Notes under the pieces: model-generated
The model's database searches: none
Told to the model about the DNA's origin: nothing
The model's input: the letters and a program-made list of their open reading frames with translations, nothing else
Made by a program: the position numbers and the translations under genes
Assembly (NCBI GenBank): GCA_900539225.1
Contig: UQBO01000004.1
Span: 76,907 to 140,906 of the forward strand
DNA length: 64,000 nt
Direction: 5' to 3'
DNA from: an uncultured Eubacteriales bacterium
Lineage (GTDB): Bacteria; Bacillota; Clostridia; Tissierellales; Peptoniphilaceae
Part shown: one piece after another, positions 1-8,978 of the stretch
Layout: every line of letters begins with the position of its first letter
Position numbering within the stretch: position 1 is the stretch's first letter

Positions 1-292
1 TATATTCTTCTTCACTTATAATATGAATTCTTCCATCAGAATTGTCAACACATTGAAACTCTACTTCTGTTCCAATAACTTCTATTCTGTCCTTTTCTAA
101 CTTAACAACACTAGCAAAAACTGGTATGCTAAAAAGAAATGTTAAAGCGAATATAAATGAGCCTAGTATTGTTTTTTTGTAATTTTTCATTATAATCATC
201 CTTTCTAAATTTGGATTTAATTTTAAAGATACATAATCTCTTTTAATTGAATTACTCATAAGTTTAAACATTGACTTACAGTAGTCTTTTCT
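1..292 (-). pseudogene. C-terminal remnant of BlaR1/M56 sensor, cut off by window edge
   Basis: This stretch continues in the same reading frame as the M56 peptidase ORF that ends at 293, separated from it only by a TAA. The 34 codons from 292 to 191 contain no stop and are followed in frame by ATG at 190, then a lysine-rich start and a hydrophobic segment ending in VFA, which looks like either a signal peptide or the fourth transmembrane helix of a BlaR1-like protein. That order (M56 protease, short basic linker, last helix, extracellular sensor) is what is known for BlaR1/MecR1. The ATG at 190 has its own GAAAGGATG ribosome site, so a short separate protein could still be made. The frame is open to the left edge. 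It could instead be a genuine small secreted protein; continuity of frame favours a broken BlaR1. Confidence 0.6.
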
Positions 293-1024
293 TTATTTTA
301 AAGTATCTCCCAATCTTGAAATGACCTCTTTGTCTGTAAAGATTTCGATATCTTGCTCTAGATATTTCAAACTTACAATAAGTAGTGGATTACACCAGAA
401 TACACAAGCTACAATATTTACTATATGATTAAATAAAATATGAAATCTTTTTATATGTATTAGCTCATGAATCATAACATACTTTAATAACTCTTCATCA
501 TCTAGTATATATGGCTGCAGAATTATTTTAGGTTTCAATAAACCATACGTCACTGGTGTTTTTAAATTATTATTTATATAAATACTGACTGTCCTTCTTA
601 ATTTAAAAGACTTAATATAATCTATGCACTTATTTTCATATATTATTTTTGAGTCCTTCATAATTTTATCAAATTTTATATACTTATATAGAACATAGCA
701 CAAAATAATCACTGTTACTATATAACGATTAATTGGATATAATACATAACTTGTCTTCTGTGACATTAATCTTATAACTGAGTCAATATAACTTAAGATG
801 TATAATATAAAATTAAATACCTTATTGGAGTTAAATTCTTCAATTCTGATTAAAATTTGATATGGGCATATCAAGTATGCAAATAAGAGCGCCCATAAAA
901 TAATACTTGCTGATTTAAAAGCATTTTTGTTTAAAAATTTTCTTATGAGTAATATTAATATTATTAGTAAGAAACTTTTAAAACTTTTTATTAAAGCAAC
1001 CTCATTATATATGTCTACTATCAC
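293..1024 (-). CDS. M56 family peptidase, BlaR1/MecR1-like, truncated by in-frame stop
   Basis: The 243-residue product has several N-terminal hydrophobic segments and a cytoplasmic zinc-protease motif HELIH at about residue 186, followed by IKRFH, as in M56 peptidases of the BlaR1/MecR1 family. Such proteins sense a wall or beta-lactam signal and then inactivate the partner BlaI-type repressor. The partner gene lies directly upstream and overlaps by 20 bases. Full-length family members are about twice as long, with a final membrane helix and an external sensor domain. Here a TAA follows GDTLK, while the same frame resumes immediately with typical family sequence, so the gene looks recently inactivated by a nonsense change, or the stop is a sequencing error. 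If real, the protein keeps its protease motif but loses its sensor. Confidence 0.75.
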   Translation of the reverse strand: MIVDIYNEVALIKSFKSFLLIILILLIRKFLNKNAFKSASIILWALLFAYLICPYQILIRIEEFNSNKVFNFILYILSYIDSVIRLMSQKTSYVLYPINRYIVTVIILCYVLYKYIKFDKIMKDSKIIYENKCIDYIKSFKLRRTVSIYINNNLKTPVTYGLLKPKIILQPYILDDEELLKYVMIHELIHIKRFHILFNHIVNIVACVFWCNPLLIVSLKYLEQDIEIFTDKEVISRLGDTLK

Positions 1025-1409
1025 CTTTACTATCCTCTACCTCAAAATTTTCTAATAAGTTTTTCATTTCTTCAAGTTCTTCTTCTGAAACTTTTTCTGT
1101 GCTTAAAAATGTTTTACACATATTTACAAGAGATCCTTTAAATAATTTTTGAAACGCTTCTTTTTGCTTGCTAAGTAAAGCTTCTTCGCGCGACATAATA
1201 ACACTAATCGTATATTTTGGATAACGCCTATCCAAGACTCCCTTTTCTATTAATCTGCCGATAAATGTATAAGCAGAAGTTTTACTAATTCCATATTTTT
1301 CTTTTAAGATTTTGGACAATTCTAAAGCTTGTATTTCTCCGTTCTCATCTAAAACATCTCCTTGCCATAGAAGCTCCATAACTTGTAATTCACCATTTGA
1401 TAAATCCAT
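1005..1409 (-). CDS. BlaI/MecI/CopY family transcriptional repressor
   Basis: The 134-residue protein has the BlaI/MecI winged-helix fold signature: an N-terminal LSNGELQVMELLW stretch, a recognition-helix region around SKTSAYTFIGRLIEKG, and a wing with DRRYPKYTIS. A C-terminal helical dimer region follows, with the acidic KVSEEELEEMKNLL stretch. Known homologues bind dyads in their own promoter and in a beta-lactamase promoter, and are cleaved through BlaR1. It has an AGGGGGT ribosome site and overlaps the downstream M56 gene by 20 bases, a typical pair. Since the partner sensor appears broken, this repressor may no longer be inducible in the usual way. No beta-lactamase gene is seen in the window, so the regulated target is unknown. 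Confidence 0.85.
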   Translation of the reverse strand: MDLSNGELQVMELLWQGDVLDENGEIQALELSKILKEKYGISKTSAYTFIGRLIEKGVLDRRYPKYTISVIMSREEALLSKQKEAFQKLFKGSLVNMCKTFLSTEKVSEEELEEMKNLLENFEVEDSKGDSRHI

Positions 1410-1456
1410 ATTATACCCCCTATTTCATTTTCATTTATCTTAATATTTTCACCTCG

Positions 1457-1485
1457 AATATATCATATTTCATAAGAAAAGTCAA
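1457..1485 (-). promoter_or_regulatory. Promoter of the blaI-blaR1-like pair, with overlapping dyad
   Basis: On the minus strand TTGACT (1485-1480) and TATATT (1462-1457) are 17 bases apart, a good vegetative promoter. A perfect 8-base palindrome AAGTACTT (1484-1491) overlaps the -35 end and could be part of the repressor's operator. The dyad role is inference from the autoregulation known in this family. Confidence 0.55.
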
Positions 1486-1519
1486 GTACTTTCTATAAAT
1501 TATTAATTGTTTTCACGCA

Positions 1520-1557
1520 TAAAAATACCCTCTCTACTCGTGTTGAGTAAAGAGGGT
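1520..1557 (-). terminator. Rho-independent terminator after transketolase
   Basis: Arms CCCTCT..ACTC (1528-1539) and GAGT..AGAGGG (1545-1556) form a long stem. On the minus strand the stem is followed by TATTTTT. It lies just past the tkt stop and ends the cell-wall polysaccharide operon. A T-rich run on the other side could make it work both ways. Confidence 0.85.
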
Positions 1558-1570
1558 TTTATAATTTTAA

Positions 1571-3550
1571 CTATTTTTCTATAAGTTTGCTTACTTCTTC
1601 TTCAACGTGTTCTTTTGTGATGCCATACTTTTCGAACAATACTTTTCCTGGTGCAGATGAGCCGAATCTATCAATACCAATCGCAGTACCTTCTAGACCA
1701 ACAAACTTGCCCCATGGCATTGTTGAAAGTGCTTCTACTGATACTCTTGCCTTAACATTTGATGGTAATATCTTTTCGATGTATTCTTTGTCTTGATTTA
1801 AGAATATTTCTTGTGATGGCATACTAACGACTCTTATAGATTTGCCTTTTGCTTCTAAATCCTTAGCTGCTTCTATTGACAAAGCTACTTCTGACCCTGT
1901 AGCTATGATTATAGCGTCGATTGCATCCTTTGCTTCTTTATGAACAATGTATCCGCCCTTTAAAGCTTCTTCAGATGAATTATCAAGAAGTTTTAATCCT
2001 TGTCTTGAAAGTATCAAGCATGTTGGTGTTTCTTTGCTCATGAGTGCGCTTTGCCAAGCGTAAATTACTTCTCTTGAGTCAGCAGGTCTAATTACGTTTA
2101 TATTTGGTATGCTTCTAAGCATAGCTAAGTGCTCTATAGGTTGATGTGTTGGTCCGTCTTCGCCAACGCCGATGCTGTCATGAGTTAATATATATATAGC
2201 TGGTAAATTCATTAGTGATGCTAGTCTTATTGATGGCTTCATATAGTCTGAGAAGACTAAGAATGTTGCCGCATATGATCTTAGACCACCGTGTAATAAG
2301 ATACCATTGCAAATAGCTGCCATTGCATGTTCCCTAACACCAAAGTGAATGTTTCTTCCTTCTGGGCATTCGCTTGAGAAGTACTTTTCATCATTCATCA
2401 CTGATTTGTTTGATGGACCTAAGTCTGCTGAACCGCCTATTATATTTTCTAATACATGGCTTACTTTGTTAAGAACTTTGCCTGATGAAGCTCTTGATGC
2501 ATCGTCTTTAAGCTCTATATCAGTCATAGCCTTTAATACTTCTTCACTAACTTCTGCGTTATAGAAACTCATAAGCTTGTCATAATCAGCTTTATACTTA
2601 GCTTTATATGTTTCTAATTGTTTGTACCAATCTTCTTCATATTTATCAAGCTCTTCGCACTTTTCTTTCATATAATCAAGAACGTCTTGGCTCACATTAA
2701 AGCCTTCTTCTTCATAAGTAAGATTCTTTCTAAGTGCTGCAAGTGATTCTGCTCCTAGAGGTGCGCCATGAGCGCCTGCAGTACCTTCCTTGCCAGTTGC
2801 GCCAAAACCTATCTTAGTCTTGATTTCGATTAGTGTTGGCTTATCAGTGCTTTTCTTTGCTTCAGATATAGCCTTTGATATGGCCTCGATATCATTACCA
2901 TCTTCAACTAATAAAGTGTTCCAGCCAAGTGCTTCATATCTTGCTCTGACATTTTCAGTGAAAGCTACTTCTGTATCTCCCTCTATGGTAATGTTGTTTG
3001 AGTCATATAAAACAACTAATTTATTTAACTTAAGTGTTCCAGCTAAGGATGATGCTTCGTTTGATATACCTTCTTGAAGACAGCCGTCGCCGCAAAGTAT
3101 ATAGGTCATGTGGTCAATAAGCTTGTTATCATCTTTATTAAATAGTGCTGCTAAATGCTTTTCAGCAATCGCCATACCAACACCCATAGCAATACCTTGG
3201 CCAAGTGGTCCAGTGCTTGCTTCAACGCCTTTTGTGTGCATGTACTCAGGATGACCTGGTGTAAGTGAGTCAAATTGTCTGAAATTTTCTAAGTCTTCAA
3301 TCTTTAAGCCGTAGCCATATAAATTAAGTAGTGAGTATAAAAGCATAGATCCATGTCCTGCAGATAAGATGAATCTATCTCTGTTTATCCAATCAGGATT
3401 CTTTGGATTGTGCTTTAAGTGCTCGTTAAATAATGTAAATGCTGCTGGCGCTGCTCCTAGCGGCAAACCAGGATGACCTGAATTTGCCTTCTCTATCGCT
3501 TCAGCTGATAGAACTCTAATTGTGTTTATCACCTTTTGTTTAACGTCCAT
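1571..3550 (-). CDS. tkt: Transketolase
   Basis: A 659-residue thiamine-diphosphate enzyme of the non-oxidative pentose phosphate pathway that moves two-carbon ketol units between sugar phosphates. The pyrophosphate-binding GDGCLQEG...N motif lies at about residues 154-187, and the N-terminal GHPGLPLGAAP and GHGSMLLYSLL stretches hold the conserved histidines. The pyrimidine and C-terminal domains follow, with VREHAMAAICNG and THQPIEHLAMLR. The length is normal. Translation starts behind an AGGAGG site 9 bases after the tagA stop, so it is the last gene of the wall-polysaccharide operon. Its presence there is metabolically odd but may supply sugar phosphates; that link is inference. Confidence 0.97.
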   Translation of the reverse strand: MDVKQKVINTIRVLSAEAIEKANSGHPGLPLGAAPAAFTLFNEHLKHNPKNPDWINRDRFILSAGHGSMLLYSLLNLYGYGLKIEDLENFRQFDSLTPGHPEYMHTKGVEASTGPLGQGIAMGVGMAIAEKHLAALFNKDDNKLIDHMTYILCGDGCLQEGISNEASSLAGTLKLNKLVVLYDSNNITIEGDTEVAFTENVRARYEALGWNTLLVEDGNDIEAISKAISEAKKSTDKPTLIEIKTKIGFGATGKEGTAGAHGAPLGAESLAALRKNLTYEEEGFNVSQDVLDYMKEKCEELDKYEEDWYKQLETYKAKYKADYDKLMSFYNAEVSEEVLKAMTDIELKDDASRASSGKVLNKVSHVLENIIGGSADLGPSNKSVMNDEKYFSSECPEGRNIHFGVREHAMAAICNGILLHGGLRSYAATFLVFSDYMKPSIRLASLMNLPAIYILTHDSIGVGEDGPTHQPIEHLAMLRSIPNINVIRPADSREVIYAWQSALMSKETPTCLILSRQGLKLLDNSSEEALKGGYIVHKEAKDAIDAIIIATGSEVALSIEAAKDLEAKGKSIRVVSMPSQEIFLNQDKEYIEKILPSNVKARVSVEALSTMPWGKFVGLEGTAIGIDRFGSSAPGKVLFEKYGITKEHVEEEVSKLIEK

Positions 3551-3559
3551 ATTAACCTC

Positions 3560-4324
3560 CTATTTTTCTATATACTCTACTGCGTTTTTTGTAAATATTA
3601 TCTTCATTAAAAATTTCGGTATATCTAATTGCCTTTTAAATCGTTTTGGCTCCTTGATTAACCTGTATAGCCACTCCATCCCTATCTTTCTTATAAAAGT
3701 TGGTGCTATCTTGACATTGCCTGCCAGCACGTCTATGACACCGCCATTAGCAATAGCTAGTTTGGTCTTTAACTTATCTTTATTATAATAGATAAATTTT
3801 TCTTGGTAGCCAGCGCCCATACCTACGAAGATGGCGTCTGCCTTTGAGTCATTTATCTTTTGTATTAAAACTTCTTCTTCATCAGATGAAGCGTGACCGT
3901 TGTGGCTACCATTGAAATATCCGTTGTTGTAGCCTGCTATGACGATGTTTGGATAATCATGATTGATTCTTTCAATAGCTTTTTCAGCTATGCCAGGCTT
4001 AGCACCTAATAAGAATAGTGAGAGGCCTTTCACATTCATTAGCTCTAAGATCTTAATCGATGTGTCGTAGCCGGTTACTCTTGATTTAAGTGGCTTCTTT
4101 TTTAATTTTGATGCAATCATTAATCCAATTCCATCACATAAGTTTAGTGAAGCTGAGTTAATAATTTTCTTAAACTCCTCATCTCTTCCTGCTCTCATAA
4201 CTATCTCTGGATTTGGCGTATATATATAATTTAGTTCATCGCTATCAAAAAATCCACCTATCTTGTTCATGGTCTCATCCATGTCAACGTTATTTATTCT
4301 AACGCCTAATATTTTAATGTCCAT
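3560..4324 (-). CDS. tagA: WecG/TagA/CpsF family glycosyltransferase
   Basis: A 254-residue GT26 enzyme. Known family members transfer ManNAc or ManNAcA from the UDP sugar onto lipid-linked GlcNAc, an early step in teichoic acid or wall polysaccharide synthesis at the membrane. The family's conserved acidic residue sits in NLCDGIGL (about residue 63). The AKPGIAEKA, GYFNG and FVGMGAG motifs and the C-terminal RKIGMEWLYRLIKEP stretch also fit. ATG at 4324 was chosen because AGAGG lies 9 bases before it; an ATG at 4333 would sit directly on that site. The start overlaps the csaB-fusion stop by a few bases. Next to csaB and a UDP-sugar dehydrogenase it most likely builds the linkage or repeat of a pyruvylated secondary wall polymer. 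Confidence 0.9.
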   Translation of the reverse strand: MDIKILGVRINNVDMDETMNKIGGFFDSDELNYIYTPNPEIVMRAGRDEEFKKIINSASLNLCDGIGLMIASKLKKKPLKSRVTGYDTSIKILELMNVKGLSLFLLGAKPGIAEKAIERINHDYPNIVIAGYNNGYFNGSHNGHASSDEEEVLIQKINDSKADAIFVGMGAGYQEKFIYYNKDKLKTKLAIANGGVIDVLAGNVKIAPTFIRKIGMEWLYRLIKEPKRFKRQLDIPKFLMKIIFTKNAVEYIEK

Positions 4325-6503
4325 TAGCATCATCCTCTAAAAGTTCTAGTGCAAGCTTACTTGCCTCTATCGCCTTTTTCTTATTTTCTTCGTTAATCAC
4401 GCTTAATTTATTTATAAAATCTTCTCTATTATCTTTAATGTACTTATACGCTTTTAGTAAATCATCATAATTAATCGCGTCAACGTCGATGTTTATACTC
4501 TCGTCAAAGTCTTTAAGCAGCGTCTCTGTCTTTGGATCATAAGAAAGACCAATGAATGGCACGTTTTGATGTATCGCATATATCATGGCATGAAGCCTCA
4601 TGGCCACGATAAAGTTAGCGTTCTTCATAAGACTCATGAGTATCTCAACTGGATACTTTTCATTGATGATCTTACTTGATTTTAAATTTGCTGCAATTTT
4701 TTCTGAGATAGTCGTATCTCTAGGCGTTTGCATTGGCATGAAGACTATGTTTTTGCCCTCATCAATAAGATAATTTAAAAACTTACTTAGCTCAGCTATT
4801 AGCTTTTCGTCATCTATCCAAGATCTAATTGAGACCAAAACTGTATCCTCATTTATATCAAATTTCTTGCGAACACTTTCATCGCTAGCCTCTTTTAAAT
4901 TGAAGACTGGATCTGATAAGACTTTTATATTTGGATTGTTAACTCCGATGGACTTTATAAAATCATACGAGTCCTTGTCTCTAAGCGTAATGTAGTCAAC
5001 TTTATTAAGTACTCTTCGTGTGATATTTCTATTAAATATCTTGTTTATAGGTCCAACACCATTGGAGTAGACGAAAACTTTTTTCTTGTAGCGCTTAGCG
5101 AGCTTCATTATTAACAAGTAGTACCAAATTGATCTTGAACTTGTCTTGTCTTGAAGTAAGCTTCCGCCGCCACTTATAAGCATGTCTGATGCCTTTAAAC
5201 TTTTTCTTACATCAAAGAATTTAAATCTATCAACGGCAGCTACGCCATATTCCCTCTCAGTTAAGAACGGATCTTTTGATAGAACTTTAATATTTAGATA
5301 AGGATTCAATGACTTAAATGATTCTATAATTGATTTAAGTATAGCATCGTCGCCCGAGTTTGAAAAGCCGAAGTAGCCCGACATAATTATTTTCTTTGAG
5401 ACTATCTTCTTGTAAATATATACATGTTTCTCAGCCATCTTGATGTGGGTGAAGTTATCGATGATTCTACTATAAAGATTTTGGCCAAGCTTTTTTCGCT
5501 CGTCATCATTATTTTTTAAATCAAGTATATGCGCTGCTAAGGCCTTGTAATCTTGCTTTTCGAATAATTTTCCTGTCTCTCCATCAAGTATAATCTTTGG
5601 TATACCGCCAACTTTAGATGCAATGGTCGCCTTCTTTAATGAGCCTCCCTCCATAATAACGTATGGAAATGACTCACTCAAACTGCATAAGACGTTTATA
5701 TCTATCGCGTTAAGAAAATCGTATGGATGAGTCTCATTACCTAAGAAATAAACATTGTCTTCTAAATCAAGCTCTTTACGTAGGCTCAATAAGTGCTCCT
5801 TATCTTGACCGTCTCCCGCAATTAAGAATATGACTGATTTGTCTTTATCAATTACTTCTCTTGCTGCTCTTAAAAAAGTCTCGTGGTCTTTAACCTTATC
5901 TAGTCTAGCTAAGATGCCGACTATGAACTTATCCTTATAAGCAATATTTTTTTCTTTTAAATAGTTTTCTTTATCTTTTATAGCTCTATCTTGTAAAAAT
6001 ATACCATTGTATATAGTAAATATTTTATCCTTATCAAAGCCTCTACTTACAAGCATATCCTTAAAACTATCAGAAACTGCTATGTAATTATCAAATCTTT
6101 TTAAGGCAAACTTATTAAGATTGGTAAAAACTATATTCTTATAAAAATTATCTTTAAAGTCTAATAAATAATCGCTGTGAACTGTAGTTATGAATTTAGC
6201 CTTGACTTTCTTCTTCAAAAAGTAGCTTATAAGGTTTGCTCTTGCTCCATGTGAATGAACTATCTCATAATTTTCACTCTCAATAAGGTCCTTTAGCTTA
6301 TTAACGACAGAAAAATCAAATCTGCTTCTTTGTTCAATGACCTCTACGTCTATACCATGCTTTTTTAAGTCTTCAGCAAAAGGTCCATCGATAAAGCAAA
6401 CTAATTTTACTTCTACTTTGTCTTTTAAACCGCATAGCAGATTTATGATGTGCGTCTTTGCTCCACCAGTGTCTCCGCCACTAATTAGATGAAGTACTTT
6501 CAT
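4314..6503 (-). CDS. csaB: Fused group 4 glycosyltransferase and CsaB-type polysaccharide pyruvyl transferase
   Basis: The 729-residue protein has two enzymes in one chain. Residues 1-365 form a GT-B glycosyltransferase: LHLISGGDTGGAKTH at the N-terminus, NGIFL, ILARLDKVKDH, and an SESFPYVIMEGG acceptor/donor-site stretch. From about residue 371 it is a CsaB-type pyruvyl transferase, with MSGYFGFSNSGDDAILK, ISGGGSLLQD and FIVAMRLHAMIYAI. CsaB adds pyruvate ketals to wall polysaccharide, which lets SLH-domain proteins bind. ATG at 6503 was chosen (AAGGA site 7 bases upstream); a TTG at 6509 is possible. It overlaps its neighbours on both sides, so expression is tightly coupled. Family members are normally single-domain; the fusion suggests that glycosylation and pyruvylation act on the same polymer. 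Confidence 0.9.
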   Translation of the reverse strand: MKVLHLISGGDTGGAKTHIINLLCGLKDKVEVKLVCFIDGPFAEDLKKHGIDVEVIEQRSRFDFSVVNKLKDLIESENYEIVHSHGARANLISYFLKKKVKAKFITTVHSDYLLDFKDNFYKNIVFTNLNKFALKRFDNYIAVSDSFKDMLVSRGFDKDKIFTIYNGIFLQDRAIKDKENYLKEKNIAYKDKFIVGILARLDKVKDHETFLRAAREVIDKDKSVIFLIAGDGQDKEHLLSLRKELDLEDNVYFLGNETHPYDFLNAIDINVLCSLSESFPYVIMEGGSLKKATIASKVGGIPKIILDGETGKLFEKQDYKALAAHILDLKNNDDERKKLGQNLYSRIIDNFTHIKMAEKHVYIYKKIVSKKIIMSGYFGFSNSGDDAILKSIIESFKSLNPYLNIKVLSKDPFLTEREYGVAAVDRFKFFDVRKSLKASDMLISGGGSLLQDKTSSRSIWYYLLIMKLAKRYKKKVFVYSNGVGPINKIFNRNITRRVLNKVDYITLRDKDSYDFIKSIGVNNPNIKVLSDPVFNLKEASDESVRKKFDINEDTVLVSIRSWIDDEKLIAELSKFLNYLIDEGKNIVFMPMQTPRDTTISEKIAANLKSSKIINEKYPVEILMSLMKNANFIVAMRLHAMIYAIHQNVPFIGLSYDPKTETLLKDFDESINIDVDAINYDDLLKAYKYIKDNREDFINKLSVINEENKKKAIEASKLALELLEDDANGH

Positions 6504-8016
6504 AATCAATTCCTTTATTTCTTAGTCCCATGATAAGTGCTGCATACATAACAAAATATATGATCATAGCTGGGAACTCAAATATATTTTCAACAGAGTT
6601 TTGTATCAAAACGCCTAAAGCGCCGCAGAATAGTCCGCATGCTAGTATCTTATTATCTAAGTTCTTTTGTGTAAATACTACTTTTAATGTAGATATTAAA
6701 AAGCCGAGTATCATAAAGCCTATGGCGCATATACCATAGTAGCCTGTTTCAACTAATGTTTTTAAATAGTAGTTATCTAAGTAAAACGGCGATAAATCGT
6801 TATTTAAAGCAACTGCTCCGCCATATCTGCCTAGGCCAACGCCCCAAAACTTATGCTTTGACCAAACTTTTAAGCCAATTGTCCATCTATATATCCTGCC
6901 GCCACTAGCTGATTTAAACATGTATTCTGGTGTTAGCATGTATAATAATCTTGTTGATAGTGAGTTGCCTGAAACTATAAACAAAGAGCCAAGTATTACG
7001 AATGGCGTAAGCACGCGCACATTTGTAAATAGTATAAAGACGAAGATAGCTAATGCAAAGGCAATCCACGCGCCTCTTGAGTATGTTAATAGTAGTCCTA
7101 AGAGCATGACCATGACTTCAATAAAATATATGGCCTTTGACTTTTTATTCTTTTCAATTAAAAATAAAGCTATTGCAAGTGGTATTATTAGTACAAATAG
7201 CACGCCAAGTATATTTGGCGAGCCAACTATAGAAAAGGCTCTTACCTTTATAGATTCACTTGAGTCAATCCAGTTGCCTGGCATTTTGACTTTGAATATG
7301 AATTGATATAAGGCGTGTAAACCAAGTAAAAATCCACCGTGCATTATAAACTTTGAAGTTGTCTTGACAATATTTTCATTTGTAAAAAATTGTACAAAAA
7401 TGTAGTACCATAGAATGTGTTGAAACATAGCTCTAAAGCCTTCTATAGCTATCTTTGTGTTCGGTTGCACTACAAGTACATGTATTATACCTAGAATGAA
7501 GTATACAGCTAGCACAAAGCCAAATGGAGTGAAATTATATCTGATGCTTCCATTTGAATTCATCCTTCTCATTGCTATATAAAAAATCATGAATAAAAAG
7601 TAAAATTCATCCCAATAGTTTGCAAATGAGCTCAGTCCAGGTATCCTTCTGATTATATAGTCAGTAAATATATATGCTACAATTACTAAGACAAAAATAA
7701 AGCCAAAGTAGTTTACACCAGTAAGCTTAATAAAGCCCTTGTAAATGATTGACTCATGAAATGCAGTATTAAATTTATCAACTATGCCACGGATAAAGCT
7801 TTCTTTGTATACCTTGTTTAGCTTTTTATAAAATCTAGACATCTTATCATCTAGTTTAGCTAATAATTTGTATAAATGGCTGCCTTTTAAACTATCATTA
7901 TAAGTTCTTAGTTTATATTGCGGTTTTGTATAGTCAAATAGAAAGCTTGATCTAAGTAGAGAGAGTATATAGATATATATTCTATAAAAAAGACTCTCTT
8001 TAAACAGTTTTTCCAT
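6481..8016 (-). CDS. O-antigen ligase/polymerase (Wzy_C) family membrane protein
   Basis: A polytopic membrane protein of about 511 residues with roughly ten hydrophobic helices. It carries a Wzy_C-type core including LTYSRGAWIAF (about residue 313), ASGGRIYRWTIGLKVWSKHKFWGVGLGRYG, and LVETGYYG. Family members either polymerise repeat units or ligate polysaccharide to a lipid or protein acceptor outside the membrane. Its place between DUF4330 genes and csaB suggests it polymerises or attaches the pyruvylated wall polymer. The start is uncertain: ATG at 8016, or TTG at 8025 which is better spaced from AGGAAG. It overlaps the next gene by 23 bases. Confidence 0.85.
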   Translation of the reverse strand: MEKLFKESLFYRIYIYILSLLRSSFLFDYTKPQYKLRTYNDSLKGSHLYKLLAKLDDKMSRFYKKLNKVYKESFIRGIVDKFNTAFHESIIYKGFIKLTGVNYFGFIFVLVIVAYIFTDYIIRRIPGLSSFANYWDEFYFLFMIFYIAMRRMNSNGSIRYNFTPFGFVLAVYFILGIIHVLVVQPNTKIAIEGFRAMFQHILWYYIFVQFFTNENIVKTTSKFIMHGGFLLGLHALYQFIFKVKMPGNWIDSSESIKVRAFSIVGSPNILGVLFVLIIPLAIALFLIEKNKKSKAIYFIEVMVMLLGLLLTYSRGAWIAFALAIFVFILFTNVRVLTPFVILGSLFIVSGNSLSTRLLYMLTPEYMFKSASGGRIYRWTIGLKVWSKHKFWGVGLGRYGGAVALNNDLSPFYLDNYYLKTLVETGYYGICAIGFMILGFLISTLKVVFTQKNLDNKILACGLFCGALGVLIQNSVENIFEFPAMIIYFVMYAALIMGLRNKGIDYESTSSN

Positions 8017-8017
8017 C

Positions 8018-8512
8018 TTAATCAACTTTCTTCCTATCAGCTATAAGTGCAGTAAGTCTATAGTTATCAGACTCTAAGAATATTGTAGAGCCAAGTCTTA
8101 GCTCTTGCTTGCCAAACTTAAGCGAGTTGTTTACATGTGAAAAATTGCCTTCTATAGTAACTATAGTCTTTTCCTTAAGTGGATCAATAGCTTTTATTAC
8201 CTCACCATTGTCATCAACTGTATTTACATAGAAGTCTTCTCTTTTAATATCTTTAACGAAGATATCGAAGTGATTTTTCATTTCGCCTAGTTGGTCGCCT
8301 ACTCTTATACAATCTGTATTGCCTTTATCTTCATATAAATATAGTGTCGCCTCATACTTTTCAGTCGTTTTGCCTAAAGTTATGTCGGCAACATCTTTTC
8401 TCATTAATTTTAGTGAAGCAAAGAAAACTAAGCTTATAAGAACTAATACAGCTATTATGTCTAATAAACTTACTTTACCAAATAATCTTAATTTATTATC
8501 TATTATTTTCAT
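8018..8512 (-). CDS. DUF4330 domain membrane-anchored protein
   Basis: 164 residues: an N-terminal MKIIDNKLRLFGKVSLLDI motif, one membrane helix (about residues 17-35), and an extracellular beta-rich domain containing GDQLGEMKNHFDIFVKDI and a central EGNFS stretch. This matches DUF4330, a family I know as commonly encoded beside csaB in Firmicutes. Its function is not established. Its membrane topology and its position suggest a role in export or assembly of the wall polysaccharide. It overlaps the upstream paralogue by 17 bases. Confidence 0.75.
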   Translation of the reverse strand: MKIIDNKLRLFGKVSLLDIIAVLVLISLVFFASLKLMRKDVADITLGKTTEKYEATLYLYEDKGNTDCIRVGDQLGEMKNHFDIFVKDIKREDFYVNTVDDNGEVIKAIDPLKEKTIVTIEGNFSHVNNSLKFGKQELRLGSTIFLESDNYRLTALIADRKKVD

Positions 8513-8978
8513 CTACTTCCTCCACATTAGTTATATAGCCTAGATATGCATGATCCTTAGTCTTTACGTACATATCAACGCCTGCTTTTATCTCTTGTCC
8601 GCCTAAAGACATATAAGGACCAGTATAGTTGACATTTGCCTTAATCTTAACTATAGGGTTAACAAATTCCGCATCGTCAACTACAACGATCTCGCCGTTA
8701 GTCTTTACTAATTCATTCTTTTTAGCTTGTATATCAACGCTTATTATTTCGCCGTCTTGAAATGTTTCTTGCGCAAATAATTTATCTCCAGGTTTCAAAT
8801 CCTTGATAGCGTCTCTTGTAATGTCATCTTTAGCTTCTGCTGTGATGATAACTGTTCTTTTTTCTTCTTTACCTATGTTTGACTTAATATTTTTTCTATT
8901 GACAAGTAAAAATATAAGTACTAAGAAGATTAATATAATAAATATATCGAAAATATTTATCTTAAATTTCTTCTTCAT
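8496..8978 (-). CDS. DUF4330-like membrane-anchored protein, second copy
   Basis: 160 residues with a basic start, one strong hydrophobic helix (about residues 8-26), and a predicted extracellular domain containing DLKPGDKLFAQETFQDGEI and IVKIKANVNYTGPYMSLGG. The layout and the GDKL/GQEIKAG pattern match the neighbouring DUF4330 protein, although the sequence is diverged, so it is best read as a second, divergent member of a tandem pair. Its function is unknown. It begins immediately after the glycosyltransferase gene ends. Confidence 0.6.
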   Translation of the reverse strand: MKKKFKINIFDIFIILIFLVLIFLLVNRKNIKSNIGKEEKRTVIITAEAKDDITRDAIKDLKPGDKLFAQETFQDGEIISVDIQAKKNELVKTNGEIVVVDDAEFVNPIVKIKANVNYTGPYMSLGGQEIKAGVDMYVKTKDHAYLGYITNVEEVDENNR

